Shown here: piece by piece, positions 35,663 through 42,739 of the stretch
Layout of the letters: each line of letters opens with the position of its first letter
Numbering within the stretch: position 1 is the stretch's first letter
Assembly: GCA_026625625.1 (NCBI GenBank)
Contig: CP113055.1
Location: 3,799,333 to 3,863,332, forward strand
From: Blastomonas sp. SL216
Lineage (GTDB): Bacteria > Pseudomonadota > Alphaproteobacteria > Sphingomonadales > Sphingomonadaceae
Length of the DNA: 64,000 bases
Reading direction: 5' to 3'
Notes under the pieces: model-generated
Seen by the model: only the letters and a program-made list of their open reading frames with translations
What the model was told of the DNA's origin: nothing
The model's database searches: none
Position numbers and translations under genes: made by a program

Positions 35663-36436
35663 ATGCCCTTCGAACTCAGCGTAAACCTGGAATATATGTT
35701 CCACGAGGCCGGCGACCGGCTGGAAGATCGGATGGCGGCTGCCGCCAGGGCGGGCTTCAAGAAGGTGGAGATTTTCACCACCGCCAATCGCGACGTGCCC
35801 AGCCTCAAGGCGGCTTTGGCCGAGACCGGCTGCGAACTGCTCGCCACGGTCACCGATCCGCGCATCGCGCTGGTGATGGCCGACCAGCATGATCGCTTCC
35901 GCGAGATGTTTGCCCAGGCCGCGGCCGAGGCGGCCGAGCTGGGTGCCACCCATATCGTCGTGCCTTCGGGTATTGCGGTGCCCTATATGAAGCGGCCAAT
36001 GCAGCTCGACATCGTCGCGGGTGCCATTGCCAGCATCGTTCCGGTGGCCGAGGCGCACGGCCTCATCATCCTGCTCGAACCGGTGAATACCCGGGTCGAT
36101 CATCCCGGCGTGCTGTTCGGCATGACCGAAGATGCCGTCGCAGTGATCGAGAAGGTCGGCAGCCCCAGCGTGAAGCTGCTCTACGACCTCTACCATTCGA
36201 CCACCGAGCGCGAAAATCCTGCCGAGGTGCTGCCCAGGGTCGCGCATCTGATCGGGCATATCCAGATCGCGGATTCGCCGGGTCGCGGTGAGCCGGGATC
36301 GGGCCAGATCGACTGGCCAGCGATGCTCAAGCTGATCGAGAACACTGGATATGCTGGCCCGCTCGGCCTCGAGCTCAGCCCCACCGGCGGCGATACGGCA
36401 GCCGCGCTGGCCCATATCCGCGCGCTCGCCGCCTGA
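35663..36436 (+). CDS. Hydroxypyruvate-isomerase-family TIM-barrel protein
   Basis: A 257-residue barrel starting MPFELSVNLEYMFHEAGDRL. Metal ligands are probably E139 (ILLEPVN), D175 (LLYDLYH), H199 (GHIQIADSPGR) and E237 (GLELSP). HIQIADSPGRGEPGSGQID is diagnostic for the Hyi/OtnI group. It would isomerise a small hydroxy-keto acid or keto sugar. It ends the DoxX-SnoaL-Hyi operon and is followed by a strong terminator. In this block it may process a carbon skeleton from the keto sugar; substrate unproven. Confidence 0.82.
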   Translation: MPFELSVNLEYMFHEAGDRLEDRMAAAARAGFKKVEIFTTANRDVPSLKAALAETGCELLATVTDPRIALVMADQHDRFREMFAQAAAEAAELGATHIVVPSGIAVPYMKRPMQLDIVAGAIASIVPVAEAHGLIILLEPVNTRVDHPGVLFGMTEDAVAVIEKVGSPSVKLLYDLYHSTTERENPAEVLPRVAHLIGHIQIADSPGRGEPGSGQIDWPAMLKLIENTGYAGPLGLELSPTGGDTAAALAHIRALAA

Positions 36437-36467
36437 CGCGCGGCGCCACAAACGAGCTTCCCACTCG

Positions 36468-36498
36468 GGGTGCCCCGGCCACGGGCACCCTTTTTTTT
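36468..36498 (+). terminator. Intrinsic terminator with eight-T tract
   Basis: GGGTGCCC pairs with GGGCACCC around a seven-base loop, followed by TTTTTTTT, 32 bases after the hydroxypyruvate-isomerase-like gene. Confidence 0.92.
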
Positions 36499-36549
36499 AC
36501 AGTTTTTCGCTTCGTCCGGCTCGGGCAGCGTGACCTTGCCGGTTCCCGC

Positions 36550-36650
36550 CTATTCGATCCCGCCCAGGATCAGCGGCTGGACATGCAGGCTGAACTCGAC
36601 ATGCGCCGTGCCCGGCACCCGGATCTTCGCATCGGCGGCGATCAGCGATC
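36550..36650 (-). pseudogene. Possible 3' remnant of a beta-rich gene (deglycosidase-beta-like)
   Basis: On the minus strand, directly after the permease stop, a frame reads ADAKIRVPGTAHVEFSLHVQ followed by PLILGGIE and a TAG. It has no start codon and is cut by an in-frame TGA at a tandem seven-base duplication (GCTGATC twice). The PG-x-HVEFSL pattern resembles the C-terminal strands of the two beta-subunit genes (SPGPHKVTVAI; SEHEVALSMF). It may be the tail of a third, decayed beta gene. The fragment is short and the similarity weak. Confidence 0.3.
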
Positions 36651-36656
36651 AGCCCA

Positions 36657-37994
36657 TCACGCCGCGCCCTCCAGTGCGAGCTGGCCATGCGATTCCTTCT
36701 GCGGCTGCCCGGCAGGCCAGGCCAGAATGATGCCCACCTGCGCCAGCAGCAGCGCGACCACCCCGCCATAATAGGTCCAGCGGATGGCCGTTCTGGCGCC
36801 GTCGGTGACGGCTGCAGGGTCATAGCCGGCGCCTGCCAGGATGAAGGCGATGCCTGCCGTGCCGAGCGCCATTCCGACCTTTGTGGCCAGGCTGACCCCC
36901 GCAGAGAGCAGTCCTTCATGCCGGCTGCCATAGAGCGCCTCGTGGTAATCGACCGTTTCGGCGATCATCGTGAAGGCGGCAGTGATGGTGATCGAATTGG
37001 CAAGGCAGGCGGCGATATATATCGCCAGAAACACCGGTGGCTGGCCCTCGACGAGCGGCAGAACCGCGAACAGCGCAGCAGCGATGCTCAGCACCGCGAT
37101 GCATCCCTTGCGGATGCCGGTGCGCGCCAGGATCGGCGGGGCGAAAAAGGCCGACAGCAGCAGCATGCCCGCGACCGCCGGGAGCATCACGCCGATCATC
37201 CACGGCGCGCGCATCACATCAATCGCGAAATAGGCGGTGATTGCCATCATCCCGCCGAAGCGCACGAAATAGACGAGGCAGAACAGGAAGGAGACCATCC
37301 AGGCGCGGTTGCGCAGCATCTTGCCGATCTCGGGCAGGATGGGGAAGCGTGCGGGCGAATCGTCGACCACCCGTTCGCGGCAGTTGCGGAACAGCGCCAG
37401 GATGCACAGCATCGACAGGAGGCCAAAAACGGCGGCGGCGGCAACATAACCGCCCGGCTGCTTCTCGCCGCCATAAGCCGCAAGGATCGGCTGCACTGCT
37501 GCCGTGCCCAGGACGACGCCAACCGAGGTGCCGATCGATCGCATGCCGCCCAGCTTCAGCCGCTCGGCGCGGTCCGACGTCATCATCGGCATCAGCGCGG
37601 TATAGGGAATGGCGCCGAGGCTCATCAGGATGCCCAGCAGCTTGAAGGTGATAAAGGCATAAGCCAGCTGCGCGCCCTGGCTCCAGTCGCCAGGCACCGC
37701 GAAAATGGCGACCGAAACCAGCGCATAGGGAATGGCGGTGAAGAGGAAATAGGGCCGCGTCCGGCCCCAACGGCTGCGCGTGCGGTCAATCGCGATGCCG
37801 ACGCCCATGTCGATCACCGCATCCATCAAGCGCGCAACGAGAAAGATGGTCCCGACAGCGGCGGCGGGCAGGCCCACAACGTTCACATAGTAAAGCAGCA
37901 GAAAGCCGCTGGCCATATTATAGGGCAGGCTATAGCCCATATCGCCAAAGCCATAGCTCAGCTTTTCCGCAAGCCGCAGACGTGTCCCGGACAT
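36657..37994 (-). CDS. GPH-family sugar-cation symporter
   Basis: A 445-residue permease with twelve helices. EKLSYGFGDMGYSLPYNMASGF is the classic GPH N-terminus, and MDAVIDMGVGIAIDRTRSRWGRTRPYFL the loop 2-3 motif with the conserved Asp and Arg residues. IAETVDYHEALYGSRHEGLL matches the conserved helix 10-11 region. It imports a sugar or glycoside with H+ or Na+. The start at 37994 follows GGGAGAG; the upstream 20 residues were excluded. It is transcribed from operator site 8, divergently from the TonB receptor. Confidence 0.92.
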   Translation of the reverse strand: MSGTRLRLAEKLSYGFGDMGYSLPYNMASGFLLLYYVNVVGLPAAAVGTIFLVARLMDAVIDMGVGIAIDRTRSRWGRTRPYFLFTAIPYALVSVAIFAVPGDWSQGAQLAYAFITFKLLGILMSLGAIPYTALMPMMTSDRAERLKLGGMRSIGTSVGVVLGTAAVQPILAAYGGEKQPGGYVAAAAVFGLLSMLCILALFRNCRERVVDDSPARFPILPEIGKMLRNRAWMVSFLFCLVYFVRFGGMMAITAYFAIDVMRAPWMIGVMLPAVAGMLLLSAFFAPPILARTGIRKGCIAVLSIAAALFAVLPLVEGQPPVFLAIYIAACLANSITITAAFTMIAETVDYHEALYGSRHEGLLSAGVSLATKVGMALGTAGIAFILAGAGYDPAAVTDGARTAIRWTYYGGVVALLLAQVGIILAWPAGQPQKESHGQLALEGAA

Positions 37995-38068
37995 GGTCTC
38001 TCTCCCATGTTGCGGCACCGATCGGCCTTGTGGCCTGGATCGCCTGGCGACCATGAGTGGCCGCTATT

Positions 38069-38092
38069 TATTAGAATTGTGATTCGTATAAT
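38069..38092. promoter_or_regulatory. AGAA-N6-TTCT operator, site 8, on the GPH permease promoter
   Basis: ATTAGAA, six bases, TTCGTATAA. On the minus strand TTGCCA and TATACG, 18 bases apart, give a promoter whose -10 lies in the operator. Confidence 0.65.
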
Positions 38093-38268
38093 GGCGCGGA
38101 CCACCGCTTGGCAACGCATTTTTTGCATGACCTGTTGCAACCATATCAAGGGCCGGAGGCGGGCGATCGCTGGGCGTTTTCGAAAAAACCACATGATTTC
38201 AGCTGCTTGAAAATTCACCATTGATACAGTTGATGGATGACGATTTTTACAATCGATATGGCTAAAGC

Positions 38269-38323
38269 TTGACAGCGACGGGGCAATATATAAAATCATC
38301 ATTCTAGTTTTAGTCATTCTAAT
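38269..38323 (+). promoter_or_regulatory. Promoter with AGAA-N6-TTCT operator, site 9, for the TonB receptor
   Basis: TTGACA (38269-38274) and TAAAAT (38291-38296) are 16 bases apart. The operator AAAA, TCATCA, TTCTAG (38292-38307) overlaps the -10, and an extra half-site ATTCTAAT follows at 38316-38323. The 386-base gap between the permease and receptor genes otherwise shows only site 8 and AT-rich sequence without a gene. Confidence 0.65.
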
Positions 38324-38380
38324 CACACCGTCATAAGCGGGCCCACCCGCAGGCGGCATTTTGAGGGGAGGATTGCCGAT

Positions 38381-40735
38381 ATGCACTCACACGCAATTCG
38401 TGCTGCGCTGCTCATGGGGGTTGGCGCGATCGCGCTGGCAACGCCCGCGTTCGCCCAGGACAATACCGAAGCCGACAAGGAAATCGTCGTCACCGCACAG
38501 AACCGCGTGCAGAACGTCCAGGACGTTCCCATCGCGATCCAGGTGGTCAGCGGCGAGGATGTCGAAAAGGCGGGGATCAGCGATCTTACCGGCATTCAGC
38601 GCCTGGCTCCGGCGGTCCAGATCACCAACGATACGAACCTGACGCGCGTCACGCTGCGCGGCATCGGCACCAACGACAATGCCGAAACACAGGACGCCTC
38701 GATCGTCGTCAATATCGATGGCGAATATATCAACCGCCCGACCGTGATGAACGCCTCGCTGTTCGATCTGGAGCGCGTCGAGGTTCTGCGCGGTCCTCAG
38801 GGGACGCTGCAGGGGCGCAACGCCACGGGCGGCGCGGTCAACTTCATCACGCGCAAGCCGGGCGATGATTTCGGCTTCAACATGGCTGCCTCTTACGGCA
38901 ATTTCGACCATGTGCTGGTCCAGGGTGGCGTCGATCTGCCGATCGGCGATATCGGCGGCATCCGTTTCTCGGGCACCTATTCGAAGCGCGACGGCTTTTT
39001 CAGCCATCCCAATGTCAATGTCCGCACGGGCAATGACAACAGCCGGGCAGGCCGCGTCAGCATTCGTCTGAACCCGATCGATCCGCTGACGCTCGACCTC
39101 GCGTTCGAGGTCAGCGCAGTCGACAACATCATTGCCGGCAATGCCTTTGTGAACTTCAACAACGGGCTGGCGTTCAATCCCGCGCTGGTCCCGGGACCCG
39201 GCTGCAATCAGAATGGCTGGAACCGCATCGGTGCCGATCCGCGTTTCGTGGTCTGCATCCCGCAGAACACCAACGGCCTGTCGACGATCAATCGCAAGAA
39301 CTACCTGACGTCGGCGCGCGCACCCAGCCGTAACGAACAGGATTCGAAGGTTGTTCGCGGCAAGATCGCCTATGATTTCGAGGGCGCCACGCTGACCTAT
39401 ACCGGCGGCTATCGCCGCACCGTCGAAGCGTTCGACGCGGCACTGACCCCGGCATTCCTGTTCAAGAACTTCGCCAACAATGTCGAAAGCCAGAGCCACG
39501 AGCTGCGCCTCAACGGCGGCAGCGCTGGTGCCTTCGAATGGCAAGTCGGCGGCTTCTACTTCAAGGAAGACCTGTTCATCGAACGCGGCCTGTTCAACGG
39601 CCCGCCGTTCCTGCCGGCGTTCCTGACCGGCGCGAACGGCGCGTTTATCAACTATTTCCGCCGCGACGTGAACAGCCGCAGCTATTCCGCCTTCGGCCAG
39701 GTCGATATTCCGATCACCGACGAACTGTCGGTCACAGCAGGCGCCCGCTACACCGATGACAGCCGCACGGGCATCTTCCCCTTCTATCCGGGCGGCCTGG
39801 GCAATCCGACATCGCCGCTGTTCAACACAGGCGTGCGCCGCATCACCGCGCCGCCGCTGCGGACCGACATCCTGCGCGCCAAGGCAGACAGGCTGACCTG
39901 GCTGGTGGGCGTCAACTACAAGCCGGATACCGATACGCTGGTCTATGCCAAGGTCTCGACCGGCTTCAAGGCAGGCGGCTTCGATACGGTCGGCCAATAT
40001 GCGCCGGAAACCAACACCGCCTATGAAGCCGGCATCAAGCGGAGCTTCGGTTCCAGCACCGTCAATTTCTCCGGCTTCTACTACGACTACAAGGACCTGC
40101 AGGCTGCGGTTCTGCTGGATCCGTCGATCGGCGGGCAGGTGTTCAATGCCGGTGGCGCGACCATCTGGGGTCTGGAACTCGATGCGTCGATCAAGGTGTT
40201 CGACTCGGGCCGTTTCACGGCGAGCATCAACTATCTGAGCTCGGAATATGATGACTTCCTGGCCTCGTTCCCGGTCTTCTGCGCCTCGGAAACGCACCCG
40301 ACGCTTGGCTGCCTCACCGGCCTGGGTGACCTGGACAACGACATCACCACCAATCCGGTGACCCAGCCCAATCTGGCGGGCAACCGCACGCCGCTCGCCC
40401 CCAAATGGGTGATCGCGGCTGGCTATGAGCATGTGTTCGATCTGGGCAGTTCCGGTACGCTGACGCCCAGCATCTTCACCCGCTTCAAGTCGGCCTATTT
40501 CATGGATGTGTTCAACTTCCGGGATTCGCGCCAGAGCAGCTTCTTCCAGACCGACGCGACCCTCGAGTGGCGCGACGAGTCAGGCAAGTTCGGTATCCAG
40601 CTGTTTGCGCGCAATCTGGAAGACAACCAGCCGCTGACCTATGCCGCCTTCACGGCGGCGGGCAATGACGACATCTACAACTGGCAGTTCAGCGCGCCGC
40701 GCACCTACGGCGTGCGCATGCTGCTCGACTTCTGA
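38381..40735 (+). CDS. TonB-dependent receptor of the glycoside block
   Basis: A 784-residue outer-membrane receptor. A signal peptide (residues 1-25, ending AFAQ) is followed by a TonB-box-like EIVVTAQNRVQNVQDVPIAI. The plug domain (to about 165) has VEVLRGPQGTLQGRNATGGAVNFITRKPG, and the barrel ends in the aromatic residue of YGVRMLLDF. It would bring the glycoside across the outer membrane. It is controlled by site 9 and lies between the GPH permease and the thioredoxin/unknown pair. The exact ligand is unknown, but shared regulation with the deglycosidase pairs points to the same compound. Confidence 0.92.
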   Translation: MHSHAIRAALLMGVGAIALATPAFAQDNTEADKEIVVTAQNRVQNVQDVPIAIQVVSGEDVEKAGISDLTGIQRLAPAVQITNDTNLTRVTLRGIGTNDNAETQDASIVVNIDGEYINRPTVMNASLFDLERVEVLRGPQGTLQGRNATGGAVNFITRKPGDDFGFNMAASYGNFDHVLVQGGVDLPIGDIGGIRFSGTYSKRDGFFSHPNVNVRTGNDNSRAGRVSIRLNPIDPLTLDLAFEVSAVDNIIAGNAFVNFNNGLAFNPALVPGPGCNQNGWNRIGADPRFVVCIPQNTNGLSTINRKNYLTSARAPSRNEQDSKVVRGKIAYDFEGATLTYTGGYRRTVEAFDAALTPAFLFKNFANNVESQSHELRLNGGSAGAFEWQVGGFYFKEDLFIERGLFNGPPFLPAFLTGANGAFINYFRRDVNSRSYSAFGQVDIPITDELSVTAGARYTDDSRTGIFPFYPGGLGNPTSPLFNTGVRRITAPPLRTDILRAKADRLTWLVGVNYKPDTDTLVYAKVSTGFKAGGFDTVGQYAPETNTAYEAGIKRSFGSSTVNFSGFYYDYKDLQAAVLLDPSIGGQVFNAGGATIWGLELDASIKVFDSGRFTASINYLSSEYDDFLASFPVFCASETHPTLGCLTGLGDLDNDITTNPVTQPNLAGNRTPLAPKWVIAAGYEHVFDLGSSGTLTPSIFTRFKSAYFMDVFNFRDSRQSSFFQTDATLEWRDESGKFGIQLFARNLEDNQPLTYAAFTAAGNDDIYNWQFSAPRTYGVRMLLDF

Positions 40736-40786
40736 TCTGCATGAGGGACGGGGGCGTATGTGGTCGCCCCCAAGGGGATGCAGATG

Positions 40787-40834
40787 AAGAGAAGGGGTGG
40801 GTCCGGTGAGGCGGGGCCTGCCCCTTTTCTTTTG
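40787..40834. terminator. Bidirectional terminator region between convergent genes
   Basis: AAGAGAAGGGG and CCCCTTTTCTTTT can pair across a GC-rich loop. A second hairpin, GGGGGCG/CGCCCCC, lies just before it at about 40750-40771. It serves the TonB receptor and the convergent 178-residue gene. Confidence 0.7.
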
Positions 40835-40845
40835 GTCAGACGCGA

Positions 40846-41382
40846 TCAGGCGGCCGTGATGAAATCCGCCCCTGCGCCATAGAAGCGCACCAGCCCGTCG
40901 CGGTCTTCGGGCGCGGTGACCATCACGCACAGCTGCACGCCGAATTGCAGCGGCAGCGGCGCGGGCAGCACCATCTCGCTCAACTGCCGGTTGTTTTCCG
41001 GGCAATAGGGACGGAACGCGGGCTCGGGATCGAACGGAACCGGCACTGCGGTGGGCACCTGCAATCGCGGCGTCAGCTCGATCCGGTCCATGCCGCCATG
41101 CTGCAGCGTCACCCAGTTGAGCGCCGCGCCGTCGCTGGTCTCCCATAACAGGCTTGCCGAATGCAGCGCCATGCGCTGGCCATTGAGTTCGACAGGCGTC
41201 GGCAGCGGCCAGTGAAACCACACCGCCTTGCCCGCTCGGATGCAGAAGCTGGTGAAGAATCCGCGATAGAAGCCGCCTCCCTCTGACCAGTCGGCGCCAT
41301 CGACCGTTCCCAGAAAATCGGGTCCCCGTTCCTGCGGCACGACGGCGGCGGCGGGGACCCAGTGTCTCGCCAGGATGGTCAT
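40846..41382 (-). CDS. Conserved-looking protein of unknown function (178 aa)
   Basis: No family recognised. The product starts MTILARHWVPAAAVVPQERG, has no signal peptide or membrane segment, and is rich in aromatic/Gly/Pro strands (GGGFYRGFFTSFCIRAGKAV, HWPLPTPVELNGQRMALHS, LPLQFGVQLCVMVTAPEDRD). This suggests a compact beta-barrel or beta-sandwich. Two Cys and several His residues could bind a ligand. It is coupled to the thioredoxin-like gene, whose stop is five bases before its start, and lies under operator site 10 kb downstream of the deglycosidase genes. Association with glycoside metabolism is inferred only from that co-regulation. Confidence 0.6.
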   Translation of the reverse strand: MTILARHWVPAAAVVPQERGPDFLGTVDGADWSEGGGFYRGFFTSFCIRAGKAVWFHWPLPTPVELNGQRMALHSASLLWETSDGAALNWVTLQHGGMDRIELTPRLQVPTAVPVPFDPEPAFRPYCPENNRQLSEMVLPAPLPLQFGVQLCVMVTAPEDRDGLVRFYGAGADFITAA

Positions 41383-41386
41383 AGCA

Positions 41387-41995
41387 TCACCCCCAGGACG
41401 GGTTCTTGCCGGGCAGCCATTTGATCGAGCAGCCCGCGCTCGGCACCTGAGGCTGCGGCGCTGGCTGTCCTGCCAGCAGCGCATCGACCGCAGCGCGCAT
41501 GTCCTCGCCGGTGACCGGCACATCGGTGCGCTGCGGCGGCGCGCCGGGCACCGGCGGATGCGGCAGCCTGGGCCGACTGGCGCAGAACTGTCCGGTATAG
41601 AACAGCGCGCGATCGGGGCCGTAGAGGAAGAAATCGGGGGTGCAGATGGCATTATAGGCCAGCGCCACGTTCTGGCTTTCATCGTGCAGATAGGGGAAGG
41701 GCAGGTCGTGCGCCTTCGCGAACAGCTTCATGTGTGGGTAATCGTCCTCGGGAAATTCCTCGGGCGAATTTGACGAGATGGCGACGACCTGCAGCCCCTT
41801 GGGGGCATAGTCGCGCGCGAACTGGCACAGCCCGTCCAGCACATGCAGCACCACCGGGCAATGGTTGCAGATAAAGGTGACGAGCAATGCGGGGGCGTCA
41901 AATTCCTCCAGCGTGCGCAGGCGCCCATCGGTATCGGGCAAGGCGAACGGCGCGGCATGTTTGCCATAGTCGAGCTGGCGGGACCATCGCAGCAT
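41387..41995 (-). CDS. AhpC/TSA-thioredoxin family protein with CNHC motif
   Basis: A 202-residue thioredoxin-fold protein. FICNHCPVVLHVLDGLCQFA contains the CNHC active-site pair (about C44 and C47). NSPEEFPEDDYPHMKLFAK and PDFFLYGPDRALFYTGQFC are typical of the family of cytosolic thioredoxin-like proteins with the CNHCP motif. It would act as a thiol-disulfide oxidoreductase or peroxidase. Its promoter (TTGTCC and TATCAG on the minus strand, 17 bases apart) overlaps the operator at 42012-42033. It might detoxify peroxide or protect against reactive keto sugars (inference). Confidence 0.82.
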   Translation of the reverse strand: MLRWSRQLDYGKHAAPFALPDTDGRLRTLEEFDAPALLVTFICNHCPVVLHVLDGLCQFARDYAPKGLQVVAISSNSPEEFPEDDYPHMKLFAKAHDLPFPYLHDESQNVALAYNAICTPDFFLYGPDRALFYTGQFCASRPRLPHPPVPGAPPQRTDVPVTGEDMRAAVDALLAGQPAPQPQVPSAGCSIKWLPGKNPSWG

Positions 41996-42011
41996 CTTCT
42001 CTCTCCTTTAT

Positions 42012-42033
42012 AAATAGAATTTGTATTCTGATA
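42012..42033. promoter_or_regulatory. AGAA-N6-TTCT operator between thioredoxin-like and glucoside-dehydrogenase operons
   Basis: AATAGAA, six bases (TTTGTA), TTCTGAT: both core tetranucleotides are exact. It sits in the 93-base divergent region and can control both units. A lone TTCTAG follows at 42041. Confidence 0.7.
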
Positions 42034-42088
42034 CGTGATTTTCTAGAGTGGGACAAGACGCATAGGTGCGCAGGGAGAGGCGGGAATC

Positions 42089-42721
42089 ATGGAGCAAGAG
42101 CAGCCCAAGGGCTGGAGCCGCAGGCGGTTTCTGGGTGGCGCAGCGATCCTGGCGGCGGTGGTCGGCGTGCCGCTCGCGGCCATCCGGCTGGACCTGTTTG
42201 CCGCCGAAGACGCACCCAGCGAACGCCAGCGCGACCTGATGCGCACGGTCAGCCAGATCGTCATTCCGGCCACCAACACCCCAGGCGCAGGCGATGTCGG
42301 TGCTGGCGATTTCGTGCTGCTGGGGCTGGCGCACGGCCTGGAAAAGGCGCGCATACCGCTGCCCAAGGACGCGCCGCAGGATCTTGTCCGCCACGCCCGC
42401 ACGGATGGCTCGCTCGATCAGGCCGCATGGCTGGAGGCCGAGCTCGACCGCCGCACCGATGGCGATTTCCTCAACGCCGCGCCCGAGCGACAGGCGATGG
42501 TGCTCACGAAGCTCGATGGTGAAGCCTATGCCGAGGGCGTGCGCGAGCATCCCTGGCGGACGATCAAGGCGCTGATCCTGACCGGCTATTACACCAGCGA
42601 GTCCGGCGGGTCTCAGGAGCTCCAGTTCAACCTGGTGCCCGGCACCTATGCGCCAGATGTCGCCGTCACCCCGCAGACCCGCGCTTATTCGAGCGACTGG
42701 ACTGCGGTGGATTTCGGTTGA
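42089..42721 (+). CDS. Gluconate 2-dehydrogenase subunit 3-family protein (Tat-exported small subunit)
   Basis: A 210-residue protein. A Tat signal with SRRRFLGG (residues 10-17) is followed by a hydrophobic stretch to about residue 30. The mature part, including RTVSQIVIPATNTPGAGDVGAG and LTGYYTSESGGSQELQFNLVPG, matches subunit 3 of membrane FAD sugar dehydrogenases. The folded complex is exported by hitch-hiking of the large subunit on this Tat signal. The catalytic GMC subunit is 18 bases downstream. The expected role is periplasmic oxidation of sugar C3 in glycosides. Confidence 0.9.
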   Translation: MEQEQPKGWSRRRFLGGAAILAAVVGVPLAAIRLDLFAAEDAPSERQRDLMRTVSQIVIPATNTPGAGDVGAGDFVLLGLAHGLEKARIPLPKDAPQDLVRHARTDGSLDQAAWLEAELDRRTDGDFLNAAPERQAMVLTKLDGEAYAEGVREHPWRTIKALILTGYYTSESGGSQELQFNLVPGTYAPDVAVTPQTRAYSSDWTAVDFG

Positions 42722-42739
42722 GCGGGGGAAGGCAGGACC

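Noticed and set aside
38387..40432. 681-residue antisense reading frame opposite the TonB receptor
   Set aside because: It is a shadow caused by GC-rich third positions. It lacks a ribosome site and any recognisable domain, and the plus-strand receptor explains the region fully.
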